From positions 1 to 39,734 of the forward strand of contig PEAN01000034.1 of NCBI GenBank assembly GCA_002753735.1: a stretch of 39,734 nt of DNA. The letters are read 5' to 3'. Position numbers and translations under genes: made by a program. Position 1 is the first letter of the stretch, and each line of letters starts with the position of its first letter. The DNA comes from Magnetococcales bacterium DCbin4 (GTDB taxonomy: Bacteria > Pseudomonadota > Magnetococcia > Magnetococcales > UBA8363). A model generated the notes under the pieces. The model made no database searches. It saw only the letters and a list, made by a program, of their open reading frames with translations, and had not been told where the DNA came from. Positions 1 through 7,910 of the stretch are shown here, piece after piece.

Positions 1-24
1 AAGGCCGTCAGGAAGGCCGTCAGG
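1..24 (+). repeat. 12-bp tandem repeat encoding GRQE units
   Basis: The 12-base unit AAGGCCGTCAGG occurs twice in perfect tandem (1-12 and 13-24), followed by a partial unit. In the reading frame of the fragment it encodes repeated Gly-Arg-Gln-Glu. The array may continue left of the window. Such arrays vary in copy number between homologues. Confidence 0.8.
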
Positions 25-188
25 AAGGCGAAGCAAACCTTTTGATGCGTCTGTTGCAACGCCGTTTTGGTCATGTACCTGAATGGGCCAGTGAAAAGAT
101 TGCCAAAGCCGACATGACTTCTTTGGAGGAATGGAGCCTGAGAATCTTTGAAGCCCGATCATTGGGTGACGTGTTTGAAAATCAATAA
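1..188 (+). CDS. DUF4351-domain protein (Rpn/PD-(D/E)XK-type family), C-terminal fragment
   Basis: Only the last 61 codons are in the window (frame 3, stop TAA at 186-188); the 5' part lies to the left. The translated tail reads GRQEGRQEGEANLLMRLLQ, then RRFGHVPEW, then SLEEWSLRIFEARSLGDVFE. This is the typical C-terminal DUF4351 module seen in Rpn-like proteins (predicted PD-(D/E)XK nucleases related to recombination-promoting transposase-like proteins). The catalytic domain is not visible, so activity cannot be judged. The Gly-Arg-Gln-Glu repeats before the domain come from a 12-bp tandem DNA repeat and are common in this family. Family recognition is by motif pattern only. Confidence 0.75.
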   Translation, partial: GRQEGRQEGEANLLMRLLQRRFGHVPEWASEKIAKADMTSLEEWSLRIFEARSLGDVFENQ

Positions 189-287
189 CCAAGACTGATC
201 ACGATTCCATCGACCACCGTCTTGTTTCCCATCCTGCGAAGGTGCTGGATTTGCGGGCATGAGTGATTGCGGCGCTTCTTCTTTCTG

Positions 288-407
288 GTGGACACAACTG
301 AACACCAATCTTTCTTCAAGCGATTGTTGGGCGATTGGTTGTCGGGGCGCTGGCAGGTGCAGCACGTCATCAACCCCGAATCGATGTTCAACGTCTTGAA
401 AAGTTGA
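288..407 (+). CDS. Possible 39-aa small protein just upstream of crcB
   Basis: An open frame runs from the stop at 264-266 to TGA at 405-407. The most plausible start is GTG at 288 (or TTG at 267). The peptide (start [18 protein letters not shown], end [11 protein letters not shown]) has a natural-looking amphipathic, Trp-containing composition. Its stop codon lies inside the GAGG ribosome-binding sequence of crcB (406-409), as in translationally coupled pairs. Against it: no clear Shine-Dalgarno precedes the start, and no family is recognised. It could also be the remnant of a larger gene or non-coding leader. Treat as tentative. Confidence 0.25.
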   Translation: MDTTEHQSFFKRLLGDWLSGRWQVQHVINPESMFNVLKS

Positions 408-415
408 GGCTCCAT

Positions 416-796
416 GTGAATTCCATTCTTGCCATATCCTTTGGATCAGCCCTCGGTGCCTTGCTGCGTTGGTTTTTGGGCACGCAACTCAACAGTTTCT
501 TTCCCACCATTCCGTTGGGTACCCTGACTGCCAATCTGATTGGTGGTTACATCATCGGCCTGGCCATCGCCTTTTTCGCCAATACTCCTGATATCGATCC
601 CGAATGGAGATTATTGATCATCACCGGCTTCTGCGGCGGATTGACCACCTTTTCCACATTTTCCGCCGAGGTGGTGACGCTGCTGCAAGAGGGACGGATC
701 ACCTGGGCCTTGACGGCGATTGCTGCGCACGTCAGTGGTTCGCTGTTGATGACCCTGGCGGGCGTGGTCTCCTGGCAATGGCTGAACGTTCGGTGA
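416..796 (+). CDS. crcB: Fluoride ion transporter CrcB (Fluc channel)
   Basis: A 126-aa, four-helix inner-membrane protein that exports fluoride as a dual-topology dimer. Family hallmarks are visible: the N-terminal [13 protein letters not shown] segment, [14 protein letters not shown] with the conserved Asn, and [15 protein letters not shown] carrying the Thr-Thr-Phe-Ser-Thr-Phe stretch that lines the fluoride path. I start it at GTG 416, six bases after GAGG (406-409), which gives the usual family length of about 125 aa. The open frame extends to 335, but that part is unlike CrcB. It ends 52 bp before the convergent cyclase-family gene. No recognisable fluoride riboswitch is seen upstream. 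Family call is firm. Confidence 0.93.
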   Translation: MNSILAISFGSALGALLRWFLGTQLNSFFPTIPLGTLTANLIGGYIIGLAIAFFANTPDIDPEWRLLIITGFCGGLTTFSTFSAEVVTLLQEGRITWALTAIAAHVSGSLLMTLAGVVSWQWLNVR

Positions 797-848
797 AGCG
801 CATACCTCATCGCCATCCAGGGGAAGGCGGAAACTTCAACGACCAAAG

Positions 849-1532
849 CTATGACTCGGTCGCCAATCGTCCAAAGATGGTACACGGGGCGCTGTCGATC
901 TCCTGCATGAGCAGTGGGGCGACGATGACCTGGGACAGGGTGGACAGGGGGTGATCAAGGTTCATGTCTTCGATGAGGAGGATGGGTCGTCCCGGGGCTT
1001 CAGGGTCGAGAAAGGCCCGGTGACTTTCCCGGCCCGCCGGCCGGTTCCGTCGTGCCGTCAGGGAGACGAAATCCATTCCCAGGGCGCGAACACGCGGTCG
1101 ATGTCGGCGCAGCCACAACCCGACTTCGGCATGTACGCCCGGATTGTCATGGCTGTACACTTCCTCACCGCGGAACCGTTGAAAACCGGTGCGCAACAAT
1201 ACCAGATCGCACGATTCATCGACGTTCCGCATCGCGTCAATGCCGATCAACATTCCAGGGGTGGCGGGGATCTCCACCAGGCAGGGCGATGTGAATATCC
1301 ATTCGTCGGCGGCAAAATCGGTAACCTTCTGCCCATGATCAAAAAAATGGGCCGGGGCATCGACGTGGGTGCCCCAATGGTTTTCCAGGGTGATGCGAAA
1401 CACGTTGGACGTATCTCCATTCCGCAGGGATTTGATGACCCTCCGCTCAGGACGGGCACAGGCATCACCGTAAACGGGAACGAGTTGTCCAAAAGGGTGG
1501 GAAAGCAGGATCCAGGGGGCAGGGGGGGGCAT
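849..1532 (-). CDS. Cyclase-family metal-dependent hydrolase (kynurenine formamidase-like)
   Basis: A 227-aa protein of the cyclase / kynurenine formamidase superfamily (PF04199). The diagnostic metal-binding motif HxGTHxDxPxH is intact at residues 52-62 (HWGTHVDAPAH: His52, His56, Asp58, His62), and the later GMDFVSLTA and LIEDMNLDHPLS stretches match the conserved core. Members hydrolyse amide or ester bonds in small molecules (N-formylkynurenine, isatin) or act in polyketide cyclisation; the substrate here cannot be read from sequence. It is the last gene of the signalling operon, 23 bp after the REC-GGDEF stop, and converges with crcB. Start ATG at 1532 has only a weak ribosome-binding site. 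Family call is strong; substrate unknown. Confidence 0.85.
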   Translation of the reverse strand: MPPPAPWILLSHPFGQLVPVYGDACARPERRVIKSLRNGDTSNVFRITLENHWGTHVDAPAHFFDHGQKVTDFAADEWIFTSPCLVEIPATPGMLIGIDAMRNVDESCDLVLLRTGFQRFRGEEVYSHDNPGVHAEVGLWLRRHRPRVRALGMDFVSLTARRNRPAGRESHRAFLDPEAPGRPILLIEDMNLDHPLSTLSQVIVAPLLMQEIDSAPCTIFGRLATES

Positions 1533-1555
1533 GTCGTGATTTCTTCAAGTGTGGG

Positions 1556-2491
1556 TCAGGTCGGGAGTGTCACCTGTCGAAAACTGTTGCGTCCCCCTTT
1601 CTTGGCGGCATACAACTGTTCGTCCGCCGCCTTCAGCAGATCTTGTACGGCTGCATTACGATGTGGCTGTGTGGTGGCAGCGCCAATGCTGAGGGTGACA
1701 TGATCGGCGACGGTCGATTGGGCGTGGGGGATGGCGAGTGATCGGACCTGCGTGAGCAAACGTTCTGCAGTATTGGTCACCTTGGATGCGTCAAGCCCTG
1801 GAAAAATGGCTGCAAATTCTTCACCACCATAACGGGCGACACAGTCGGTCACCCGGTGCAGGGCTCCACGCAACGTCGCAGCAACCGCCCTCAGACAATC
1901 GTCTCCCGCCTGGTGCCCATAATGGTCATTGAACCGTTTGAAAAAATCAACATCCATCAACATCAAGGTCAAAGGGGTCCCACTGCGAGTCCCACGGCGC
2001 CACTCCTGATCCAACATGGCATCAAAATAACGTCGGTTGGCAATTTCGGTCAACCCATCCTGGGTGGAGAGTCGTTCCAGGGTGTCACGGTAGTGTTTGA
2101 GTTCAAGGTGATTGCGCACCCGGGCGCGAATGATCGCCGGTGAACCCGGTTTCGTGATGTAATCGATGGCCCCAAGGTCAAGACCTCGTGCCTCGTCTTC
2201 CAGTGAATCGCGTGCCGTGACAAAAATGACCGGAATCTTTTGTGTTCGAATATCCCCCTTGAGTCTTTCGAGGGTCTGATAGCCATCCATCTGTGGCATC
2301 GTGATGTCCAATAATAACAGATCGGGATTCTCCCGTTGGGCGATACGAATCGCTTCTTCGCCGCCAGTGGCGACAAGAATACGATATTCGTCCCGCAGGA
2401 TACCGGCGAGAAAACGAATATTGACCGGGGTGTCGTCAACGATGAGAACGGTTGACTGTCCCATGGGTGTTGTCAACACGGAGTCTCCCAT
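1556..2491 (-). CDS. Response regulator REC-GGDEF, predicted diguanylate cyclase
   Basis: A 311-aa PleD/WspR-like protein. The receiver domain spans residues 13-130 with acidic pair Asp19-Asp20, phospho-acceptor Asp62 in LLLLDITMPQMDG, the signalling Thr in FVTA and the Lys in YITKPG. A GGDEF domain follows (about 140-305). Its active site is GGEEF at 222-226, catalytically competent in known cyclases, preceded by RVTD at 213-216, which fits the RxxD inhibitory I-site for c-di-GMP feedback. The expected role is phosphorylation-controlled synthesis of c-di-GMP from two GTP in the cytoplasm. It lies 14 bp after DUF1015 in the operon headed by the hybrid kinase and Hpt gene, suggesting it is their output. 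A second Met at residue 10 is an alternative start. Confidence 0.92.
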   Translation of the reverse strand: MGDSVLTTPMGQSTVLIVDDTPVNIRFLAGILRDEYRILVATGGEEAIRIAQRENPDLLLLDITMPQMDGYQTLERLKGDIRTQKIPVIFVTARDSLEDEARGLDLGAIDYITKPGSPAIIRARVRNHLELKHYRDTLERLSTQDGLTEIANRRYFDAMLDQEWRRGTRSGTPLTLMLMDVDFFKRFNDHYGHQAGDDCLRAVAATLRGALHRVTDCVARYGGEEFAAIFPGLDASKVTNTAERLLTQVRSLAIPHAQSTVADHVTLSIGAATTQPHRNAAVQDLLKAADEQLYAAKKGGRNSFRQVTLPT

Positions 2492-2505
2492 TCACAAACC
2501 ATCCC

Positions 2506-3756
2506 TTATACGGTTTGGATGATCAGTCCGTCACGGAGTTTGGGTTCAAACCAAGTCGATTTCGGAGGCATGACCTGATCGGCATCCGCAACCTGCATCA
2601 GGTCCGACAGGTCGGGGGGATACAGCGAAAAACCCACGGCCATGGCATGGGTCTCAACATGTGCCGCCAACCCTTCCATACCGCGAATCCCACCGACAAA
2701 ATCGATCCGCGCATCCCGGCGTGGATCACGAATCCCCAACAGGGGTTCCAACAGGTGGTGGCTGAGTAACGACACATCCAGCCGTTCTTGCGGTGGGGCA
2801 TCGCGGGAGGGCCAGATTTGGGGATTGAGTTCCAGTTCATACCAACCCCGCTGGCGCAGATACATTCCAAAGGAATGCCGGGAGGTCGGTTTGACCGGTG
2901 CAGCGGCGGGGGTGACGCGAAACAGAGTTCCCACCGCAGCGAGAAAGGTTTCCGGGGTGTGGCCGTTGAGATCACGGACCACCCGGTTGTAATCCAAGAT
3001 CCGCACCTGATCGGAAGGAAACATCACGCTCAGGAACCGGTTGACCGGGGCGTCGGCCGGGGGAGGATTGGCGCTGGCATGACGACGTTCACAAACCCGT
3101 GCCGCTGCGGCTGAACGATGGTGACCGTCGGCGATATAAACCGCATTCAAGGTTTCGACGGCATCGACCAGACGAGCAATCATTCCGGGATCGGAAATAC
3201 GCCAGAACGCATGTCCGATGCCATCGGCGCTGGTGAAAGAGTACAGCGGTTCCGACATGGCCAGTGCCTCCCGGGTGGCCGAGGCAATCGTCGGATCAGG
3301 ACGATGGATCAAAAAAACCGGTCCGGTGTGCGCCTGCAAGGCTTCCGCAAGACGGGTCCGGTCCTCTTCCTTGTCGGGCCGGGTGAACTCGTGTTTCTTG
3401 ATGCGGCCTGATTGATAGGCGGCAATCGAGGCGGCCACGACCAATCCCATTTGTTGCCGCCCGTTCATTTCCAACCGGTACAGATAAAGGCAGGGTTGTG
3501 ATTCCTCCAGTAACACCCCGGTATGTACCATGTGTTGCAAACGTTGACGTGCCGCCTCATACACCCGCAGATCACCCGTCTCAACTTCCTCGGGCAGATT
3601 GATTTCCGCTTTGGTCACATGAAGAATGGAATGAGGATTGCCCGCCGCCAGCGCCTTGGCTTCCTTGCGGTTGAGCACATCGTAGGGTGGCGCCGAAACC
3701 TCCCGGGCCAGGGTGGGTGGGGGACGCAGACCGCGAAAAGGTTGAATCAATTTCAC
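2506..3756 (-). CDS. DUF1015 family protein (SerK/SbnI-related)
   Basis: A 416-aa member of the DUF1015 family. Landmarks are the N-terminal IQPFRGLRP and SAPPYDVLN, the KKHEFTRPDKEEDR block near residue 120, YIADGHHRSAAAARV around 206-220, and the C-terminal PPKSTWFEPKLRDGLI. Some relatives of this ParB-like superfamily (SbnI, archaeal SerK) are free-serine kinases. Most DUF1015 proteins are uncharacterised and sit near serine metabolism genes, which are absent here. The start is GTG at 3756, overlapping the Hpt stop in the sequence GTGA, with GGAGGG just upstream, so translation is probably coupled. Its position between Hpt and REC-GGDEF is unusual. Family firm; function open. Confidence 0.88.
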   Translation of the reverse strand: MKLIQPFRGLRPPPTLAREVSAPPYDVLNRKEAKALAAGNPHSILHVTKAEINLPEEVETGDLRVYEAARQRLQHMVHTGVLLEESQPCLYLYRLEMNGRQQMGLVVAASIAAYQSGRIKKHEFTRPDKEEDRTRLAEALQAHTGPVFLIHRPDPTIASATREALAMSEPLYSFTSADGIGHAFWRISDPGMIARLVDAVETLNAVYIADGHHRSAAAARVCERRHASANPPPADAPVNRFLSVMFPSDQVRILDYNRVVRDLNGHTPETFLAAVGTLFRVTPAAAPVKPTSRHSFGMYLRQRGWYELELNPQIWPSRDAPPQERLDVSLLSHHLLEPLLGIRDPRRDARIDFVGGIRGMEGLAAHVETHAMAVGFSLYPPDLSDLMQVADADQVMPPKSTWFEPKLRDGLIIQTV

Positions 3757-4106
3757 CGTTTGCCCTCCATATGTTTGGCGATGGTGTGCCGCAATGATTG
3801 TTCCATCTGTTTCAGGGCGGTTTCAAGTTGTTGATACCGCTCCATCGCTTGGTCAAGTTGTCCCGACTGTCCGGTCTGTTCCAAGGTGAACGCCAGTTGA
3901 AAAACCTCATTGTCCTTGCCAAAGGCACCGGTCGCCCCCTTGAGACTGTGGGCCGCTTCACGGACTTCCAGCGGATCATTACGCTCGATGGCATGGCGGA
4001 TGCGCTGCAATTGTTGTGGCGCATCGGTGAAATAAAGCTCCATGACCTCTTCAAGGAGTTGCCAGTCACCTTCGACCGTCGCCAGCAAGTGTTGCAAGAT
4101 TGTCAT
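3753..4106 (-). CDS. Stand-alone histidine phosphotransfer (Hpt) protein
   Basis: A small, almost wholly helical protein of about 117 aa with a complete Hpt motif, AAHSLKGATGAFG; the phospho-accepting histidine is encoded at 3948-3950 (His53 from the chosen start). Hpt proteins shuttle phosphate between receiver domains. The open frame could begin at TTG 4166, but the Hpt fold starts near TILQHLLATVEGD. ATG 4106 has AAAGGA nine bases upstream, better placed than for ATG 4112. It follows the hybrid kinase, whose own Hpt lacks the histidine, and precedes DUF1015 and REC-GGDEF. The natural reading is that it relays phosphate from the kinase's receiver (Asp995) to REC-GGDEF (Asp62). Partner assignment is inference from context. 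Confidence 0.88.
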   Translation of the reverse strand: MTILQHLLATVEGDWQLLEEVMELYFTDAPQQLQRIRHAIERNDPLEVREAAHSLKGATGAFGKDNEVFQLAFTLEQTGQSGQLDQAMERYQQLETALKQMEQSLRHTIAKHMEGKR

Positions 4107-4179
4107 GGTCATCCATCCTTTTTCGGAAGCGGTCACGGTAGGGTGCGGGCCTTGAGCGGCGGTCAATGGGTGCTCTTCA

Positions 4180-7100
4180 TCAAAACCCTTTGATGAAGGA
4201 TTCTACCTTGCGAAAAGAACGTTCCAGCCGGTTCGTGGTCTCCATCACCTTGGCCCAATCGGGCACCTGCGCTGCATTTTCCGCCATTCGCGAAAGTTGT
4301 GCCAGGGTATTGGCCCCCATGTTGGAACTGGCTTCACGCAATTCCTCTGCCGCCTCGGTCAGGGCAGCAACACTCTTCGAACGCGAGGCTTCACGCAAAC
4401 GGGCGATCAGGGCGGTCGCCGAGGGGAGAAACTCCTGCAATAACTCCCGGATGGCAGCATCATTGGGTCCCATGAGTTGTCGCAATTGGTTGATGTCAAC
4501 CGCAGGGGCTACCTGGGGTCCCTTGGGAATCCAAAATTTCAACTTCTCCCTCAGCGTACTGGGAGAGACCGGCTTGCTCATGTAATCGTCCATGCCCGAG
4601 TTCAGACACCGTTCCCGATCCCCTTTCATGGCATTGGCGGTCATGGCAATGATGGGAATATGTCCTGAATTGGATCGGTCCAGCCGACGAATCGCATGGG
4701 TCGCCTCAAATCCATCCATGACCGGCATCTGACAATCCATCAGAATCAAGGCATAGGGGGCACGCATGACCGCTTCTACCGCATCCTTGCCGTTGGTGAC
4801 GGCATGGGCGGCGTATCCCAGTTTCTTCAACTGCAACAGCGTCACCTTTTGATTGACGATGTTGTCCTCGGCCAGCAAAATCAGTTTGCCCGATTCGATT
4901 TCTTCCTGGGTATCCGGCTCGTCTGTGTGTTTCTCGGCCGGTTCGTTGTCGGCAACGGCGAGAATGCGTGGTTTGGCGGCGGAAGGATTGCGCAATTCCA
5001 CCAGCTCGTCGACCCAGTCCGATTTGCGTACCGGTTTGCTCATGACCGACTCGAAACCAGCATCCAACAGCGAAACCTTGAATTCCCGATCATCCCCATG
5101 CAGCAGGCCAATGAGGTGGGGCGTCGTCGCAAACTGTTCCGCCGCCAGTTGATGGGGAATCGAACGGGGGTCGATATCGGTCAGACGGGATGAAACAATG
5201 ATGAAATCAAGGGGTGTCTCTTGCGACATCTCCTGCCGTATCGCCTGTAACCCTTCGTCCCATGTGCCGCGCAAGGTGACTCGGATCCCCCAGGAAGAAA
5301 AATATTCCTTCAGAAATTCCTGATCGGTGGCAATGTCGGAGATCACCACCGCCCGTGCCCCCCGCAGGGGTGCCAGGTTCAATTGTCCTGTCTTGCCCAT
5401 CGCTTCGGGATCGGACAGCTTGAAGGGAATGCGGATCCAGAAGGTCGATCCCTTTCCCTCCTCACTTTCGACCCCAATGGTCCCCGACATCAGTTCAGTC
5501 AATCGCTTGCTGATGGCCAACCCCAGACCGGTACCGCCATACTTGCGCGTCGTGTCGCCATCCGCTTGAATGAAAGGTTCGAACAAACGGTCGCGTCCCT
5601 GTTTGGAAAGACCGATTCCGGTATCCTCCACCATGAAACGGACGACGGCCCGGTCGGGTGAATCGGTTTCCATGCGGGCTTTGACGGTGATGTTTCCCTT
5701 TTCGGTGAATTTGACCGCATTGGAGATCAGATTGAGCAACATTTGTCGCAATCGGCCAGGATCACCACGCAACGTTTGGGGAATCTTCGGGGAAATGAAG
5801 GTTTCCAGAACCAATCCCTTCTGTCCCGTTTGACCCGCCATCAATTCCGCCGATCCCTCAACCACCGTCACCGGCGAAAAATCGATCTCCTCAATATCGA
5901 TCTTGCCGGCCTCGATCTTGGAGAAATCAAGAATGTCATTGATCAAAGCCAACAATGATTTGGACGATTCCCGCACAATGGAGGCGAATTCATACTGTTC
6001 ACCGTTGAGCGGAGTATCCATCAACAGATCGTTCATCCCGACGATGGCATTCATCGGCGTGCGGATTTCATGGCTCATGTTGGCCAGGAACACGGACTTC
6101 ATCCGTGAACTTTCCATCGCTTCCTTGCGATGCTGTTCCAGAGAGAACTGGGCTTGTCGTGTCAGGGTGTGATCGCGAAATACGCAGATGGCACCGATGA
6201 CCTCATCCATCTTCTTGAGGGGTGAGGTGACATGGGACACGGGTAGGAACGTATTGTCCCTCTTGATGAAATGGTCATCGTCTCGGCGAAAGGGACGTCC
6301 CAGGAGTCCCTGATGGACGGGGCAATCCTCACTGCGCAGTTGGGTCCCGTCCGGCTTGCGGGAATGGATGATCTCATGAACAAACCGGTTGACCAGTTCC
6401 TCTTCCTTCCATCCCAACAGCTTTTCCGCTTCCCGATTCATGAGGATCAGACGGGCCTCCTTGTCCATGGCGTAGACCCCTTCCCCCATGCACTGAAAGA
6501 CCTGTTGCAAAAAGTCACGGCTGGCAAGCGCCCGTTCATGTTCAAGGATGCGATGGGTTATGTCGGTGCCAAACATGATGTACTGGAATGGCCGACCCGA
6601 TTCGGTGAGATAAGGGATGATCGTGCAATCCAACCAGAAGATGCCACCGTTCTTGTTGCGGTTGCGCATTTCTCCGTGCCAGATTTTTCCCTGACTGATG
6701 GTGCGCCACAATTCCTGAAAGAATGATTTTGGTTGGAACCCGGAATCAAGAATCTTCGGGGTTTTGCCGATGAGTTCTTCAGCCGTATACAGGGATAGTT
6801 CACAGGCTTTTGGATTGACCCGGGTGATGATGCCATCCGGTTGCGTCACCAGGACCACATTATGGGCATTCAGGCCCGTCTGCAACTGTTCCAGCCGGGA
6901 GAGGGATTCCTGGAAGGTGCGGGTTTTTTCCGCCATCAGGCTATCCATGCGTTCCCGCTCGGTGATATCGCGCAGGATTCCCTCAACGGCAATCTTCCGC
7001 CCCTTTTTGTTGCGTACGACCTTGGCGGTCATGGAAACCGGCACCTGCCGTCCCTTGTTGCAGGTCAATACCAGGCCAAAATCGCTGACGCTATCGGTTT

Positions 7101-7719
7101 TGTCCAGAATCTCAAGCAATTCCTGGAAATAATCACTCGAAGCGCAAATATTTTCCAAACCTCGCGACTTGATGTCGGCAGGACTCATCCCCAACAGTTT
7201 GACGCAGGAAGGGCTGATGAATTCAAGATGTCCCCGGGTATCCATGCGATAATAGACATCTTCGATGAAATTGCAGATCGATTCGTATTGTTGAATGTCG
7301 CGTTGAATCGATTCGGTATGGAGGCGTTCCAGGGTGATGTCCCGGACCAGGATCAGGGTATCTCGGGTTTCTTCCTTGAACAGGTGGGGATGTCCTGAAA
7401 ACTCAATGGCGAACACCCGGCGTTTGGTGTCGGGATCACCTTTGGGTATGGCAAGGGAGACTTCGATGGATCCCAATTGTTGCCCAAGTCCGCAGGTGGG
7501 ACAGAGGGTGACCGGAAACGGCGGAATCCGGTTGCTGATCTTACCCCACCAGGATTGCAATCCGCCCCAGGCTTCAGTCAGTTCAGGCATGGCGCCGCCG
7601 GCAAAGGCGAGGGAATCGTCTTCGCTCAAAAGGGCAAAACCACTGCGCGACTGGTAGCCAATCTGAACAGACAAGGGTTTATCCATCAGCGGTATCAAAT
7701 CCGGCTGGAGTGGAAACAA
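4180..7719 (-). CDS. Multi-PAS hybrid sensor histidine kinase with pseudo-receiver and degenerate Hpt
   Basis: A 1179-aa sensor without obvious membrane segments. Order: an N-terminal region with a CPTCG cysteine pair (about 1-135), three PAS domains (about 140-260, 285-395, 400-520), a HisKA helix pair with His550 in NMSHEIRTPMNA, and an HATPase with N, G1 and G2 boxes (VEDTGIGL, GGTGLGL). Next come a first receiver whose phospho-Asp position is Ser843/Ser844 (FIIVSSRLTD), a canonical receiver with Asp995 in LILMDCQMPVMDG, and a C-terminal Hpt-like bundle reading AEELREASSNMGA where AHSLKGASSNMGA is expected. His is replaced by Glu1125. The start is uncertain: TTG 7719, or ATG 7686 (residue 12). 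It heads the relay operon that continues with the intact Hpt. The signal sensed is unknown. Confidence 0.93.
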   Translation of the reverse strand: MFPLQPDLIPLMDKPLSVQIGYQSRSGFALLSEDDSLAFAGGAMPELTEAWGGLQSWWGKISNRIPPFPVTLCPTCGLGQQLGSIEVSLAIPKGDPDTKRRVFAIEFSGHPHLFKEETRDTLILVRDITLERLHTESIQRDIQQYESICNFIEDVYYRMDTRGHLEFISPSCVKLLGMSPADIKSRGLENICASSDYFQELLEILDKTDSVSDFGLVLTCNKGRQVPVSMTAKVVRNKKGRKIAVEGILRDITERERMDSLMAEKTRTFQESLSRLEQLQTGLNAHNVVLVTQPDGIITRVNPKACELSLYTAEELIGKTPKILDSGFQPKSFFQELWRTISQGKIWHGEMRNRNKNGGIFWLDCTIIPYLTESGRPFQYIMFGTDITHRILEHERALASRDFLQQVFQCMGEGVYAMDKEARLILMNREAEKLLGWKEEELVNRFVHEIIHSRKPDGTQLRSEDCPVHQGLLGRPFRRDDDHFIKRDNTFLPVSHVTSPLKKMDEVIGAICVFRDHTLTRQAQFSLEQHRKEAMESSRMKSVFLANMSHEIRTPMNAIVGMNDLLMDTPLNGEQYEFASIVRESSKSLLALINDILDFSKIEAGKIDIEEIDFSPVTVVEGSAELMAGQTGQKGLVLETFISPKIPQTLRGDPGRLRQMLLNLISNAVKFTEKGNITVKARMETDSPDRAVVRFMVEDTGIGLSKQGRDRLFEPFIQADGDTTRKYGGTGLGLAISKRLTELMSGTIGVESEEGKGSTFWIRIPFKLSDPEAMGKTGQLNLAPLRGARAVVISDIATDQEFLKEYFSSWGIRVTLRGTWDEGLQAIRQEMSQETPLDFIIVSSRLTDIDPRSIPHQLAAEQFATTPHLIGLLHGDDREFKVSLLDAGFESVMSKPVRKSDWVDELVELRNPSAAKPRILAVADNEPAEKHTDEPDTQEEIESGKLILLAEDNIVNQKVTLLQLKKLGYAAHAVTNGKDAVEAVMRAPYALILMDCQMPVMDGFEATHAIRRLDRSNSGHIPIIAMTANAMKGDRERCLNSGMDDYMSKPVSPSTLREKLKFWIPKGPQVAPAVDINQLRQLMGPNDAAIRELLQEFLPSATALIARLREASRSKSVAALTEAAEELREASSNMGANTLAQLSRMAENAAQVPDWAKVMETTNRLERSFRKVESFIKGF

Positions 7720-7756
7720 TTGAATACGATGAACCGATCACTTGAAGACCGATGAC

Positions 7757-7818
7757 GGGAGCCAGGCTCGCCAATCAATCCCTCCCCTTCGTGAATTGCT
7801 TCACGACTGATGGCTCCC
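7757..7818. repeat. Nested inverted repeat in the galU-kinase intergenic region
   Basis: Two dyads are nested. The outer pair is GGGAGCCA (7757-7764) with TGGCTCCC (7811-7818), eight perfect base pairs. Inside is a perfect hairpin CGTGAA-TTGC-TTCACG (7790-7805). No U-run follows on the minus strand, so it is not a classic terminator for galU. It may be an RNA fold in the leader of the hybrid-kinase mRNA (kinase start 7719 or 7686) or a protein-binding site. Confidence 0.5.
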
Positions 7819-7910
7819 TGTTCCTGGTACCGCCAAAATAAAGCACACGAACCCCGGAAGTACAGACCTGTTCCACTCATTTTTCCGGGTTCGCCCGGGC
7901 TGGCCATGAT

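Noticed and set aside
189-415. Fluoride riboswitch upstream of crcB
   Set aside because: GGGCGATTGG near 328 looks superficially like the start of the crcB motif, but the downstream conserved segments (pseudoknot partner and GAUGAC-like part) could not be found in order.
951-1703. 250-aa open frame on the plus strand
   Set aside because: Antisense to the cyclase-family gene, whose metal motif proves the minus-strand frame.
7695-7907. 70-aa open frame between galU and the hybrid kinase
   Set aside because: It runs through the nested palindrome and overlaps the kinase start; sequence is low in coding character.
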